The translations under genes and the position numbers were made by a program. The notes below the pieces were generated by a model, which made no database searches, was not told the DNA's origin, and worked only from the letters and a program-made list of their open reading frames with translations. From Halovibrio variabilis (lineage in GTDB: Bacteria > Pseudomonadota > Gammaproteobacteria > Pseudomonadales > Halomonadaceae), in contig NZ_BJXV01000001.1 of NCBI RefSeq assembly GCF_007991175.1, forward strand, positions 310,001 through 374,000: 64,000 nucleotides of DNA, written 5' to 3'. Below are positions 43,678-53,140 of this stretch, in pieces. The stretch's first letter is position 1. Each line of letters starts with the position of its first letter.

Positions 43678-44622
43678 ATGTCGGCGTTTGCATCCCTCTC
43701 GCATCGCCAGCAGGGCCTGCTGTTGACCGGTGGCGGCGCGCTGACCATGGCGCCGGATGCCTTGCTGATCAAGGTCGCCGACCTGCCCGATGCGGAAATC
43801 CTCATGTGGCGCGGTTTTCTCTCTGCGCTTGGTTTCCTGCTGATTGCCCTGCTGCGCTATGGCCGTGGCACCCTGGCGGCCTACCGGCGCTGTGGCTGGA
43901 CAGGCATCGCCGTGGCGCTGCTGTTCAGTCTGACGACCTGCGGTTTTGTGCTGGGCAACCAGTACACCAAGGCGGGCAACGTGTTGATGATCCTGGCCAG
44001 CTCGCCGCTTATCGCCGCCGGGCTTTCCTGGGTAATACTTAAAGAGCGTTTGCCCAGGCGAACCTGGCTGGCGATTTGTTTCTGCATGGTGGGTATCGCC
44101 ATGATAGCCCTCGATGACGCAGGCGCAGGCTCCTGGGTAGGCAACGGTTTTGCCTTAATGGCGGCGACGACCCTGGCGATTAACTTTACCCTGTGTCGCA
44201 CCCGACCGGGGGTCGATATGAGCCCGATGCTGGTGTTCAACGGCCTTATTGTCGGCAGCGTCGCCGGGCTGTTTTGGCTGTCGGGGAGCGAGCCTTCCTT
44301 CCCAGCCGTCAACCAGCTTGCCGTGGTGATCCTACTCTGCCTGATCATTGTGCCCTGCGGTGTGACGCTGCTGCAGCGCGGGCCGCTGTACCTGCCGTCC
44401 GCTGAAGTAGGTTTGCTGATACTGCTGGAGGTCGTCGTTGGCACGCTGCTGGCCTGGTGGATACTCGGCGAGCAGCCCGCGCCGATGGCATTGGTCGGCG
44501 GCACCCTCGTCTTGGGTACGCTATTTGCCAAAGGACTCTATGAACGACGGTTGGAGCTCAGGCAGCGTGCCGTTACGGGCGCGGCGCTGCAGCACCCAGA
44601 TGAGCGTGTGAAGACACTATGA
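43678..44622 (+). CDS. EamA/DMT-family transporter
   Basis: A 314-residue, ten-helix drug/metabolite transporter. The two EamA repeats cover about residues 12-145 and 155-295. Typical signatures are VLMILASSPLIAAGLSWVILKERLP, with its glutamate after the helix, and the mirrored EVGLLILLEVVVGTLLAWWILGEQP. It follows xylD and is probably co-transcribed with it, the last tandem-repeat unit (AAAGGAT) providing the ribosome site. It could export an overflow sugar acid or amino acid; nothing in the sequence fixes the substrate. Confidence 0.87.
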   Translation: MSAFASLSHRQQGLLLTGGGALTMAPDALLIKVADLPDAEILMWRGFLSALGFLLIALLRYGRGTLAAYRRCGWTGIAVALLFSLTTCGFVLGNQYTKAGNVLMILASSPLIAAGLSWVILKERLPRRTWLAICFCMVGIAMIALDDAGAGSWVGNGFALMAATTLAINFTLCRTRPGVDMSPMLVFNGLIVGSVAGLFWLSGSEPSFPAVNQLAVVILLCLIIVPCGVTLLQRGPLYLPSAEVGLLILLEVVVGTLLAWWILGEQPAPMALVGGTLVLGTLFAKGLYERRLELRQRAVTGAALQHPDERVKTL

Positions 44623-44716
44623 TGCCCCTTGGGTTTCGAGGTCGCTGTCGTCGAACTGATAGAGAAGTATGTCAATTTCTTGACTTAGTTGGCGGTTACG
44701 TTTGCGTCGAAAATGG

Positions 44717-45922
44717 TTATATCAAGTCGCTAGGCCCGTGAATCACATTAGCCAGTACTTGTGCGGCGGCGCCGCGGGCAGCAATGAACGTGGAGTCCTC
44801 AATGACGCGCAGGGGAACCTGGCGATGCGTACCAAGAAGGCGGTCCTGATGGGCTTTGAAATAGGCCAGAGCAGGGTCGAGAAGGGGAGCGCCAAGTTGG
44901 ACCAGTGATCCGCCGAGAACGATTTCGGAGGGGTTCTGAGTGTGGTGGAGGTTGAGTAGCAAGGTGCCCAGCGCTTCACCTGCGCGGCGAAGTGTCAGCT
45001 GAACCTGCTCCTCATGCAGGCGTGGCAGTACGGCTTCGATAAGATTCTCTTCTTCGGCAATGCTGAGTGCTGCGCGGATAGACCAGCCGCTGACCAGCGT
45101 CTCGGCACAGCCGCGATTGCCGCAATGGCAGTAGAGCCCTCCAGGCTGCAATACCGTATGGCCGATCTCGCCAGCTAGCCCATGGAGACCGCGTGATATG
45201 AGCGGCGGATGGCTGCCCTCGACCATGCCACTGCCGATGCCGGTCCCGGCGCTGACATAGACCAGGGAGTCGGGAATCTGTCCCGTTCGGAAATAGATTT
45301 CGCCAAAGGCAGCTGATTTTGCTTCGTTATCCATCATCCAAATCCCGGTCATCTGGGGCAGAAGGGGGGATAATAATTTGAGGAAATTAATGTCGCGCCA
45401 GCCGAGATTAGGGGCGAGACGCAGTATGGGCGTGCCCGGGTCGATAGGGCCGGGCAGGGCGACGCCGATACCTAGGCAGTAACGTCCTGCTAGCGCAGAC
45501 GATGCCATCAATTTGTGCAGCAGTTCAGCGAGCAGTTCGGCGGTCACTTCGGGTGTGGTCGGCACCAGGTGTTGATGATGTGAAGCCAGTAATTCCCCCG
45601 ATAGCGAACAAGCAACCAGGCGTAGCCCATGTACACCGACCTCTGCGCCGAGCATGGCGTAGTGCTGATCATTCAGATACAGCGAGCGGCCCGGCCGACC
45701 GCCGTTGCTTTTTTGTAGTTCGCCTTCGCACAGCCATCCCTGCTTGAGCAGTGATTGCACGCCACCACCGACAGTCGCCTTGGTTAATTGAGCGTGAGTG
45801 GCAATATCGGCCCTCGTCAGCCCTGGCGTCCTGCGTATCAGCTCAAGAATGGCGCTGCGGTTGAGTCGTTTGAGGAAATGGAGATCGCCCGCCTTGTTCT
45901 GCTGATGATAGCTGGTTGGCAT
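44717..45922 (-). CDS. ROK-family repressor, XylR-like
   Basis: A protein of about 401 residues. The N-terminal winged helix (LNRSAILELIRRTPGLTRADIATHAQLTKATV) is followed by a sugar-kinase-like ROK domain with the phosphate loop SAGTGIGSGMVEG, LAGEIGHTVLQ and the zinc motif GLYCHCGNRGCAET. This layout is that of XylR/NagC regulators, which sense free sugars. The start is uncertain: 45922 reads MPTSYHQQNKAG, while an ATG at 45988 has GAGAGG upstream and adds 22 residues. It diverges from the XylB-like gene with a palindrome in between, so D-xylose control of the cassette is likely. Confidence 0.88.
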   Translation of the reverse strand: MPTSYHQQNKAGDLHFLKRLNRSAILELIRRTPGLTRADIATHAQLTKATVGGGVQSLLKQGWLCEGELQKSNGGRPGRSLYLNDQHYAMLGAEVGVHGLRLVACSLSGELLASHHQHLVPTTPEVTAELLAELLHKLMASSALAGRYCLGIGVALPGPIDPGTPILRLAPNLGWRDINFLKLLSPLLPQMTGIWMMDNEAKSAAFGEIYFRTGQIPDSLVYVSAGTGIGSGMVEGSHPPLISRGLHGLAGEIGHTVLQPGGLYCHCGNRGCAETLVSGWSIRAALSIAEEENLIEAVLPRLHEEQVQLTLRRAGEALGTLLLNLHHTQNPSEIVLGGSLVQLGAPLLDPALAYFKAHQDRLLGTHRQVPLRVIEDSTFIAARGAAAQVLANVIHGPSDLI

Positions 45923-46196
45923 AGATGAATGGGGCCCTGAAGTCTGCACACCGGAGCGCAGTGGATTGATAGCTTGCCATGCACCCATAAAGCCTCTCAG
46001 CGAAGAGGACTGCCATGGCGGCCGGCACGAGCAAAAAAAACTTGGTTCCAAGCTTAAACGAATACCGCTCTATCGACTATGTCTGCGCGAGTCACAACAG
46101 GGTGTTACGCCAACGGCAATTGCGTCATTTTAAGCAATAAGTTTAAAGGTTGAACTAATGTCGCATTGCGGCTTCCCCACAGGAGTGTCCATTCTT

Positions 46197-46221
46197 ACTT
46201 AGTAAATAGATAAAACTAAGT
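46197..46221. promoter_or_regulatory. Candidate ROK/XylR operator upstream of the xylB-like gene
   Basis: ACTTAGT and ACTAAGT form a perfect seven-base inverted repeat around an AT-rich 11-base centre (AAATAGATAAA). The site ends right against the ribosome site GGAGAGAG of the gene at 46231. AT-rich palindromes of this size are typical for ROK repressors, and the ROK gene lies just upstream in divergent orientation. Confidence 0.55.
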
Positions 46222-46230
46222 GGAGAGAGC

Positions 46231-47001
46231 ATGAACAACGACGCGGCGGGTTACCCCAGCCTCGAACAGCAAGTGGTCTTCATTACCGGAGGGGGTAGTG
46301 GCATTGGGGCCGCTCTGACGCGAGCTTTTCATCTGCAGGGAGCTACGGTTGCGTTCGTCGATATCGATGATGCTGCCAGCAAAGCACTGGTGGAGACGCT
46401 GAAGGAGGAGACGGGACGGATGCCGCACTATCGGCATTGCGACATTCGCGATGTCGAAGACCTGCAGGCGGCGATTGCCGAGGTGGGGCGTGATTTAGGG
46501 GCGATACACACCCTGATCAATAACGCTGCCAACGACGACCGCCATACCTGGGAAGAGGTCGATGTTGCCTATTGGGATGAACGCATGGCCATCAATCTGA
46601 GGCCGATGTTCTTTGCCGCCCAGGCCGCGGCCCATCAGATGATCAAGGCCGGCGGGGGCTCAATCATCAATTTCGGTTCGATCAGCGTGAGAATGGCTAT
46701 TGGCGACCTTTCCGCCTACATGACAGCGAAGGCGGCAGCACATGGCTTGACGCGCAGCCTGGCGCGGGATCTGGGTAAGCATAATATTCGTGTTAATACG
46801 CTGGTGCCCGGCTCGATCATGACCGAGCGCCAGTTGGAGAAGTGGATCGGTCCCGACGAGGAAGCTTCGATACAGGCACATCAATGCCTAAAGATACGCC
46901 TGGTCCCGGAACACGTGGCGCCGTTGGCACTGTTCCTGGCCAGCCAGCAAAGCCTGGCAATTTCCGGGCAGGAAATTGCCGTCGATGGCGGCTGGGGGTA
47001 A
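46231..47001 (+). CDS. xylB: NAD-dependent D-xylose 1-dehydrogenase-like SDR (XylB type)
   Basis: A 256-residue classical short-chain dehydrogenase. The nucleotide loop is TGGGSGIG (residues 19-26), followed by NNAANDDRH, catalytic Ser150, and Tyr163 with Lys167 in YMTAK. The resemblance to Caulobacter XylB is close over YPSL at the N-terminus, NDDRHTWEEVDVAYWDERMAINLRPMFFAAQA (cited as VAYWDERMAINLRPM), INFGSIS and QCLKIRLVPEHVA. It oxidises D-xylose to xylono-lactone, the entry step of the Weimberg route. It heads the xylo-oligosaccharide transport and hydrolase cassette and faces a ROK regulator. Confidence 0.88.
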   Translation: MNNDAAGYPSLEQQVVFITGGGSGIGAALTRAFHLQGATVAFVDIDDAASKALVETLKEETGRMPHYRHCDIRDVEDLQAAIAEVGRDLGAIHTLINNAANDDRHTWEEVDVAYWDERMAINLRPMFFAAQAAAHQMIKAGGGSIINFGSISVRMAIGDLSAYMTAKAAAHGLTRSLARDLGKHNIRVNTLVPGSIMTERQLEKWIGPDEEASIQAHQCLKIRLVPEHVAPLALFLASQQSLAISGQEIAVDGGWG

Positions 47002-47078
47002 CCGCCCACGCAAGGCAGTTAGCAGATATATAATAAGAGAGATGCGCCATGCTCTTACAATACAACAAGGAGTGCGCC

Positions 47079-48368
47079 ATGAAACATTACATTAGCCACG
47101 CATACACACCAGCCTGCAAACGTGGATTAACGGCGGCCGTTGCCATTGCGGCAGCGCTGAGTTCCAGCATCGCCGCTGCGGATACCACCGTGAGCGTGCT
47201 GAGAGTCGAGATCAGCGATGTCGAGAAGCAGTATTACGACGATATCGTCGCCGAGTACGAGTCTCAGCATCCCGACGTCACTGTCGAGTTTGAGTACATC
47301 GCCAACGAGGCGTACAAAACGCGCCTGCCGACGCTACTGCAGTCCAGCCAGCGGCCCGATATCTTTTACAGCTGGGGTGGCGAGGGGCTGCGCGACCAGG
47401 TCGAGGCTGGCTTCGTGCGTGACCTTACCGAGGCGATGCAGGACGGCTGGCAGGACATCTACCCCGAATCAGCGGTGCGTGCCTTCACCCTTGATGAGCG
47501 TGTCTATGGCGCGCCGCTCTACGCCACCGTCGTCGGTTTTTGGGCCAACACCGCTCTGACCGAGCAGGCGGGCGTCGACATTGAAGCCATCGACACCTGG
47601 GAGGAGCTGGAGCAGGCGGTGATCGCTCTGCGTGAGAACGGCATTACGCCTGCCGTGGTGGGCGGCCAGGACGGTTGGCCGCTGCACTTCTACTGGGGTT
47701 ACCTGGTGACGCGGCTGGCTGGCGGTGAGGGCATCGAAGCGGCCAAACAGGGCGAAAATGGCGGCTTTGAAGGCGAACCTTTCGTACGGGCCGGCGAGCT
47801 GTTGCAGTCTTTCGTTGAACTCGATCCCTTCCAGTCGGGCTTCATGGCTACCTCCTACGAGCGAGCCAGCGGCATGTTCGGCGACGGCGAAGCGGCCCTG
47901 CACCTGATGGGCGACTGGGACTATATCCCCTCTAAAGAGCGCTCCATGAGCGGGGAGGGCGTGCCGGACGAAGACCTTGAGTTTATTCGTTTCCCTCGTG
48001 TTGAAGGTGGTGCTGGGAATGACGACAGTTTCGGGGGGATGAACGGCTTTGCCGTCACGCGTGACGCCTCTGATGAAGCGGTGGACTTCCTGCGCTTCCT
48101 GCTCAACGAAGAGAATCAGCGCGAGGCCGCGCGGCTGGGTATCTTCGTGCCGGTGGCTGAAGGCTCCGAAGCAGAACTTACAACTCCTTACGCACGCAAA
48201 GTGGCAGAGATTCTCAACGCATCTAACTTCCATCAGGTGTTCCTTGACCAAGCGCTAGGTACGTCAGTGGGTGCTACGGTCAACGACATTAGCGGTGATC
48301 TGGCTCAGGACGCGATTACCCCCGAGGAGGCAGCCGCCCAGGTTGAAGAGGCCTGGATGTTCCGCTGA
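47079..48368 (+). CDS. ABC sugar-binding protein, probably xylo-oligosaccharide
   Basis: A 429-residue periplasmic receptor of the CUT1 class. The start is the ATG at 47079 after CAAGGAGTGCGCC; an upstream in-frame start lacks a site. The signal peptide ends at about residue 35 (ALSSSIAAAD). Family features include YDDIVAEYESQHPDVTVEFEYI, YGAPLYATVVGFWANTALTEQAGVD (cited as VVGFWANTALTE) and MGDWDYIPSKE. Being between a xylose dehydrogenase and a GH43 beta-xylosidase, its ligand is probably xylobiose or longer xylo-oligosaccharides. A strong hairpin follows the stop. Confidence 0.88.
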   Translation: MKHYISHAYTPACKRGLTAAVAIAAALSSSIAAADTTVSVLRVEISDVEKQYYDDIVAEYESQHPDVTVEFEYIANEAYKTRLPTLLQSSQRPDIFYSWGGEGLRDQVEAGFVRDLTEAMQDGWQDIYPESAVRAFTLDERVYGAPLYATVVGFWANTALTEQAGVDIEAIDTWEELEQAVIALRENGITPAVVGGQDGWPLHFYWGYLVTRLAGGEGIEAAKQGENGGFEGEPFVRAGELLQSFVELDPFQSGFMATSYERASGMFGDGEAALHLMGDWDYIPSKERSMSGEGVPDEDLEFIRFPRVEGGAGNDDSFGGMNGFAVTRDASDEAVDFLRFLLNEENQREAARLGIFVPVAEGSEAELTTPYARKVAEILNASNFHQVFLDQALGTSVGATVNDISGDLAQDAITPEEAAAQVEEAWMFR

Positions 48369-48386
48369 AGCCCTGACCCGCGCATG

Positions 48387-48412
48387 CCCGGTGCAGCGCT
48401 TTCGCTGCGCCG
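48387..48412 (+). other. Intercistronic hairpin after the sugar-binding protein gene
   Basis: CCGGTGCAGCG and CGCTGCGCCGG form an 11-pair stem with one G-T pair around a CTTT loop. No T-run follows, so it is a likely mRNA-stabilising or processing hairpin favouring the receptor over the permeases. Confidence 0.75.
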
Positions 48413-48439
48413 GATACTGACCCCTGAATGGAAGACGTC

Positions 48440-49372
48440 ATGAGTACTCTGACCCGACCCGACGTGCAAAGGAGAAGCAACGCCGATCGCTTACGGCAAT
48501 GGTTGGCCAGCGGCAAATTTACCGCTGTGCTGATCCTTTTGCCGCCAGCGCTGATTCTCTTCTCGCTGTTTGTCATCCTGCCGCTCGCCGATGCTGTCTA
48601 CTATAGCGGTTTCTCATGGAACGGCTACGGTGCGCCTACCGACTTTGTCGGCACCCAGAACTACGAGCGACTGCTCGATCATTCGGTGTTCCATACCGCG
48701 CTGGGAAACACTGCCAAACTGATCCTCGTCTCGTTGATCATCCAGATGCCGCTGGCCCTGGGGCTGGCGCTGATGGTGTATCGCAAGACACCGACCAATA
48801 CGCTATTTCGGCTGGTGTTTTTCCTGCCCTACATTCTCGCCGAGGTGGCCGCCGGGTTGATCTGGAGCTTTGTCTTCGACGGTGACTACGGCATCACCGC
48901 CATGATGTTCCAATCTCTGGGCCAGGAGTCGGTCTATGTGCTGGCCGATCGCCAGTGGGCCTTCCCGGCGATCATGACGGTGATCGTTTGGAAGTACTTT
49001 GGCTTCCACATGATGATCTATATTGCAGCGCTGCAGAGCGTGCCCAAAGATCTTATCGAGGCGGCCAAACTGGAAGGTGCCAAGCCGCGTCAGGTGGCAC
49101 TGTTCGTGCAGGTCCCACTGATCAAGCACGCTATCGTGGTGAGCGGCTTCTTCGCCATCATCGGCTCGCTGCAAATCTTCGACATCATTATTCCGTTGAC
49201 CAACGGCGGGCCGTCTAACTCGACCCATACCATCGTTACCTACTTGTATACCTTCGGTCTATCGCGGCTGAATATTGGCTTCGGTAGCGCCGCTGCCGTG
49301 GTGCTGTTTGTGCTCGCTATCGGCATTGCCATGTTCTACCAGCGGGCCACGAAGCAAGGGGAGCGCACATGA
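48440..49372 (+). CDS. ABC sugar permease, MalF/UgpA type
   Basis: A 310-residue permease with six helices; I use the ATG at 48440, twelve bases after another in-frame ATG, because GGAAGA is then well placed. The first helix region is LILLPPALILFSLFVILPLADAVYYSGFSWNGYG. The EAA loop is KDLIEAAKLEGAKPRQVALFVQVPL (about residues 207-231), and TNGGPSNSTHTIVTYLYTFGL is the typical CUT1 segment. It overlaps the second permease gene by four bases. It imports the oligosaccharide delivered by the receptor encoded upstream. Confidence 0.9.
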   Translation: MSTLTRPDVQRRSNADRLRQWLASGKFTAVLILLPPALILFSLFVILPLADAVYYSGFSWNGYGAPTDFVGTQNYERLLDHSVFHTALGNTAKLILVSLIIQMPLALGLALMVYRKTPTNTLFRLVFFLPYILAEVAAGLIWSFVFDGDYGITAMMFQSLGQESVYVLADRQWAFPAIMTVIVWKYFGFHMMIYIAALQSVPKDLIEAAKLEGAKPRQVALFVQVPLIKHAIVVSGFFAIIGSLQIFDIIIPLTNGGPSNSTHTIVTYLYTFGLSRLNIGFGSAAAVVLFVLAIGIAMFYQRATKQGERT

Positions 49373-50193
49373 CGACGACTACCCGAAACACGCTGCGTGT
49401 GATCGTACTGATCCTGGTCGCCAGTCTGGTTATCGGTCCGTTGCTCGCCTCCTTCTTCGGAGGTTTCAAGAGCAACGCCGAGTTGCGTACAAATCCGTTG
49501 TGGCTGCCGGCAAGCTGGAACCTGGAAAACTATATCGAGATCTTTCTCGATGGCAGCTTCTGGCGCTACATGGGTAACTCGTTCCTGATCTCGTCGATGA
49601 CGGTGTTACTGACCCTGGTGGTGGGGGCTGCAGCGGCCTATGTGTTCTCGCAAATCCGCTTTTTCGGCTCGAAGATGATCCTCTCCTACCTGCTGCTGGG
49701 GCTGATGTTTCCCTTTGCGGCGGCGATCCTGCCGCTGTTTATCAAGGTGCGAGACCTGGGGCTGCTGGACACCTACTGGGCGGTCATCCTGCCGCAGACC
49801 GCCTTCGGTTTATCGCTGGCGATCCTGCTGTTCAAGGCGTTTTTCGACCAACTGCCTAAAGAGCTGTTCGAGGCCGCCTATGTCGATGGCTGCAGCTATT
49901 TGCGCTTTTTCTGGTCGTTCACCCTGCCGCTGTCAACGCCGATACTCGCTACCGTCGGTGTGTTCGTCTTCGTACAGAGCTGGAACAACTTCCTGCTGCC
50001 GTTGGTAGTGCTCAATGACCGCGACATCTATACCTGGCCACTCGGCATGATGCAGTTCCAGGGTGAGTATCTGACCCAGTGGAACATGATTCTGGCCTTC
50101 GTGACGCTGACCATCTTGCCGGCGGTGATTTTCTTCCTCGCCGCCCAGAAATACATTGTGGCCGGTCTTACCGGCGGCTCCGTCAAGGGATGA
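49369..50193 (+). CDS. ABC sugar permease, MalG/UgpE type
   Basis: A 274-residue six-helix permease that partners the preceding one (four-base overlap, ATGA). The EAA loop is KELFEAAYVDGCSYLRFFWSFTLPLSTP (about residues 164-191), and NFLLPLVVLNDRDIYTWPLGMMQFQGEY (cited as WNNFLLPLVVLND) is a CUT1 hallmark. It is followed 10 bases later by the GH43 gene, linking uptake directly to intracellular hydrolysis. Confidence 0.9.
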   Translation: MTTTTRNTLRVIVLILVASLVIGPLLASFFGGFKSNAELRTNPLWLPASWNLENYIEIFLDGSFWRYMGNSFLISSMTVLLTLVVGAAAAYVFSQIRFFGSKMILSYLLLGLMFPFAAAILPLFIKVRDLGLLDTYWAVILPQTAFGLSLAILLFKAFFDQLPKELFEAAYVDGCSYLRFFWSFTLPLSTPILATVGVFVFVQSWNNFLLPLVVLNDRDIYTWPLGMMQFQGEYLTQWNMILAFVTLTILPAVIFFLAAQKYIVAGLTGGSVKG

Positions 50194-50203
50194 GGAACTA
50201 CCG

Positions 50204-51811
50204 ATGACCGACACCATCCGCAACCCGATACTCCCTGGTTTCAACCCCGACCCCTCGATCTGCCGGGTCGGCGAGGAGTACTACATTGCTAGCTCGACCT
50301 TCGAGTGGTATCCCGGCGTGCAGATCCACCGTTCCCGGGATCTGGCTAATTGGCAACTGGCCACTCGGCCGCTGGCCCGGGCCACCCAGTTGGATATGCG
50401 CGGCAACCCGGACTCCTGCGGTATCTGGGCGCCGTGCCTAACCCACGCTGATGGCCTGTTCTGGCTGATCTACACTGATATGAAGCGCTACGAGGGCAAC
50501 TTCAAGGACGGCCACAACTACCTGGTCACCGCGCCTTCCATCGAGGGCCCCTGGAGCGACCCGGTGTATCTCAACGCCAGCGGCTTTGATCCCTCGCTAT
50601 TCCACGACGAGGACGGCCGCAAGTGGCTGGTCAACCTCAAGTGGGACTATCGCCAACAGGAAGGTGGTGACCGCTTTGGCGGTATTCTGCTGCAGGAGTA
50701 CGACGTCGAGCGCAAACGCCTCGTCGGGCCGATCCATAACGTTTTTACTGGCACCTGGATGAAGCTCACTGAGGGGCCACACCTTTACTGTCGTGACGGT
50801 TGGTACCACCTGCTGGTGGCCGAGGGCGGCACCGGCTACGACCACGCCGTGACCATGGCGCGCGCTCGCGAGATCACCGGCCCCTATGCAGTTCACCCCG
50901 ACAACCCGGTGCTGACCACCCGCAATAATGCGGAGAACCCACTGCAGCGTGCCGGCCACGCTGACTTGGTCGATACGCCTGACGGCGAAACCTTCATGGT
51001 GCACCTGTGTAGCAGGCCGCTGCCCGGTACGCGCCGCTCGCCGTTGGGGCGTGAGACGGCGATCCAGCGGGCCGTATGGGGCGAGGATGGCTGGCTGCGA
51101 CTGGCTCACGGCGGCAATACACCGGCTCTGGAGGTTTCCATGCCCGGCGTGGCGCAGCGTGCCCCGGCGGGCGAAGAAGTCTATGAGTTCAAGCCCGGCA
51201 CACTGCCAGCGGACTTTCAGTGGCTGCGCACACCCTATCCCGAGCGGCTGTTCTCACTGAGCGAGCGGCCAGGCTTCCTGCGCCTTTATGGCCGCGAGTC
51301 GGTGGGCGCCTGGTTCGAGCAGGCGCTGGTGGCACGGCGCCAGGACAGTTGGATCTGCAGCGCCGATACCGAGCTCGAGTTCGAGCCGGACGAGATCCAA
51401 CAGTTTGCCGGGCTGATCGCCTACTACAACCGCTTCAAGTTTCACTACCTCGCCGTGACCTTGAACGACAGCGGCGACAAGGTACTCAGCGTGATGAGCT
51501 GCCACGACGAGTGGCCCAGCGGGCGGCTCGATTTCGCCGCTAGCGGCGCTGTGGTGCTCGCTCCCGATCAACCGGTGCGTCTTGGCCTTGATATTCGCGA
51601 GCATGAACTGCAGTTCCGCTTCGCCCAGGGTGACGCGGATTGGCGGTCGGTCGGCCCGGTACTGGACGCTGGACTGCTATCGGACGAGGGCAGCGGTCGT
51701 GCGCATGGCTACTTCACCGGCAACTTCCTGGGTATGGCGGCCCACGACATCAGCGGGCGAGCGACGTCAGCGGATTTCGCTGAGTTTTGCTACCGGCGCC
51801 ATATCCACTGA
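50204..51811 (+). CDS. GH43 beta-xylosidase / alpha-L-arabinofuranosidase
   Basis: A 535-residue glycoside hydrolase. The five-bladed propeller domain starts with NPILPGFNPDPSICRVGEEYY, where Asp16 is the expected catalytic base; Asp in GFDPSLFHDEDG and Glu in LTEGPHLY fit the other two acidic positions. The C-terminal beta-sandwich (about 330-530) marks the two-domain GH43_11-like XynB group. There is no signal peptide, so it acts on imported oligosaccharides in the cytoplasm, releasing D-xylose (and possibly L-arabinose). The start at 50204 follows GAGGAACTACCG; an earlier in-frame start overlaps the permease. Confidence 0.93.
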   Translation: MTDTIRNPILPGFNPDPSICRVGEEYYIASSTFEWYPGVQIHRSRDLANWQLATRPLARATQLDMRGNPDSCGIWAPCLTHADGLFWLIYTDMKRYEGNFKDGHNYLVTAPSIEGPWSDPVYLNASGFDPSLFHDEDGRKWLVNLKWDYRQQEGGDRFGGILLQEYDVERKRLVGPIHNVFTGTWMKLTEGPHLYCRDGWYHLLVAEGGTGYDHAVTMARAREITGPYAVHPDNPVLTTRNNAENPLQRAGHADLVDTPDGETFMVHLCSRPLPGTRRSPLGRETAIQRAVWGEDGWLRLAHGGNTPALEVSMPGVAQRAPAGEEVYEFKPGTLPADFQWLRTPYPERLFSLSERPGFLRLYGRESVGAWFEQALVARRQDSWICSADTELEFEPDEIQQFAGLIAYYNRFKFHYLAVTLNDSGDKVLSVMSCHDEWPSGRLDFAASGAVVLAPDQPVRLGLDIREHELQFRFAQGDADWRSVGPVLDAGLLSDEGSGRAHGYFTGNFLGMAAHDISGRATSADFAEFCYRRHIH

Positions 51812-51865
51812 ACCCAATTATCTGCGCATCAATAGCTACAACAAGCGCAAAAACGAGAGCACGCT

Positions 51866-52906
51866 ATGGCTGAAGTGACACTGGTCGACATCGAAAAGAC
51901 CTTCCCAGGCAATACCACGGTAATCCACAACCTCAACCTGCACGTCGAGGAGGGTTCCTTCACCGTACTGGTGGGGCCTTCTGGCTGTGGCAAGTCGACC
52001 CTACTGCGCATGATCGCCGGGTTGGAAACGGTGACGCGTGGTGCGATCTCCATCGGGGGAAACGACGTCACCACCGCTGAACCCAGCGATCGCAACATCG
52101 CCATGGTTTTCCAATCCTATGCGCTCTATCCGCATATGACGGTGGCGCGCAACATCGACTTCGGCATGCGCCTGGCCAAGGTGCCTGTTCAGGAGCGTAA
52201 GGACAAGGTGGCCGACGCGGCGCGCCTGCTCAACCTCGAGGATTTGCTCGAGCGCAAGCCTGCCGAGCTTTCCGGCGGGCAACGTCAGCGTGTCGCCATT
52301 GGCCGCGCCATCGTGCGTAATCCTGGCGTCTTTCTGTTCGACGAGCCGCTGTCCAATCTTGACGCGGCGCTGCGCAATCGCATGCGCGTGGAACTTGCCG
52401 AACTGCACCAGCGCCTCGCCGCGACCATGGTCTATGTCACTCATGATCAGGTCGAGGCGATGACCCTGGCCGACTGCATCGTGGTGATGAATGCCGGTCG
52501 CATTGAGCAGATGGGAACACCCATGGCGCTCTATCACCATCCCGAGACGCTGTTCGTGGCCGGCTTCATCGGCTCACCCAAGATGAACCTGATCGGGGGC
52601 GAGGTGGCCAAGGAGTACGGCGCCGCGACGATCGGCATACGCCCCGAGCATCTCGATGTGAGCCACGATGCAGGGGAGTGGCAGTGTCGGGTGCGGGTGG
52701 TGGAAATGCTTGGTGCCGATGCTTTCGCCTATGTCGACTGCGATGCCATTGGCCCGCTGACCGTGCGCCTGCCCGGCGATGCTGAGTTACGCAGTGGCGA
52801 TACGCTCTACCTGACCCCGCGCCATGACCTGCTGCACGCCTTCGATGCTGATGGGGTGCGCCTGCCGAACGAGACGCTGGAATGGCCTCGGGCCAGCATG
52901 GCCTAA
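51866..52906 (+). CDS. ABC transporter ATPase, MsmX/UgpC-like
   Basis: A 346-residue ATPase. Walker A is GPSGCGKST (about residues 37-45), the signature is [14 protein letters not shown] (about 134-147), Walker B is [12 protein letters not shown], and the switch His is in [14 protein letters not shown]-like C-terminal region ([12 protein letters not shown]) closes the protein. It powers the two permeases at 48440-50193; the GH43 gene is inserted between permeases and ATPase in what looks like one operon. Confidence 0.92.
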   Translation: MAEVTLVDIEKTFPGNTTVIHNLNLHVEEGSFTVLVGPSGCGKSTLLRMIAGLETVTRGAISIGGNDVTTAEPSDRNIAMVFQSYALYPHMTVARNIDFGMRLAKVPVQERKDKVADAARLLNLEDLLERKPAELSGGQRQRVAIGRAIVRNPGVFLFDEPLSNLDAALRNRMRVELAELHQRLAATMVYVTHDQVEAMTLADCIVVMNAGRIEQMGTPMALYHHPETLFVAGFIGSPKMNLIGGEVAKEYGAATIGIRPEHLDVSHDAGEWQCRVRVVEMLGADAFAYVDCDAIGPLTVRLPGDAELRSGDTLYLTPRHDLLHAFDADGVRLPNETLEWPRASMA

Positions 52907-52918
52907 GCGGCACGCCAT

Positions 52919-53062
52919 GTGTTTAGTCAATCCAGTTATATTTTTATCATTTTTTGTATAGCTGCCCTCGGCACCTTTTGTGCCGTGGTATCGGTGTTCT
53001 TTGTACTGCGTTTCGTCAATGAAAAGCGCGGCAAGGAGCTCGAAGCGATGGCTTACGAATGA
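52919..53062 (+). pseudogene. C-terminal remnant of an MFS sugar symporter
   Basis: The frame reads SYIFIIFCIAALGTFCAVVS, then VFFVLRFVNEKRGKELEAM and a stop at 53060. A last helix followed by RFVNEKRGKELEAM is the usual tail of sugar:proton symporters (the RFVPETKGKTLEEM type). Nothing upstream in the frame belongs to it; the remaining part has been lost. It hints that a symporter gene once stood between the ATPase and GH3 genes, as in many xylosidase operons. Confidence 0.55.
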
Positions 53063-53140
53063 GGGGATCAATCGCTCCAGCAACGCCACCGCTTCTCGGC
53101 CCTGAACGGAACCCATTTTTATGTATTGGAGTAAGTCGAT

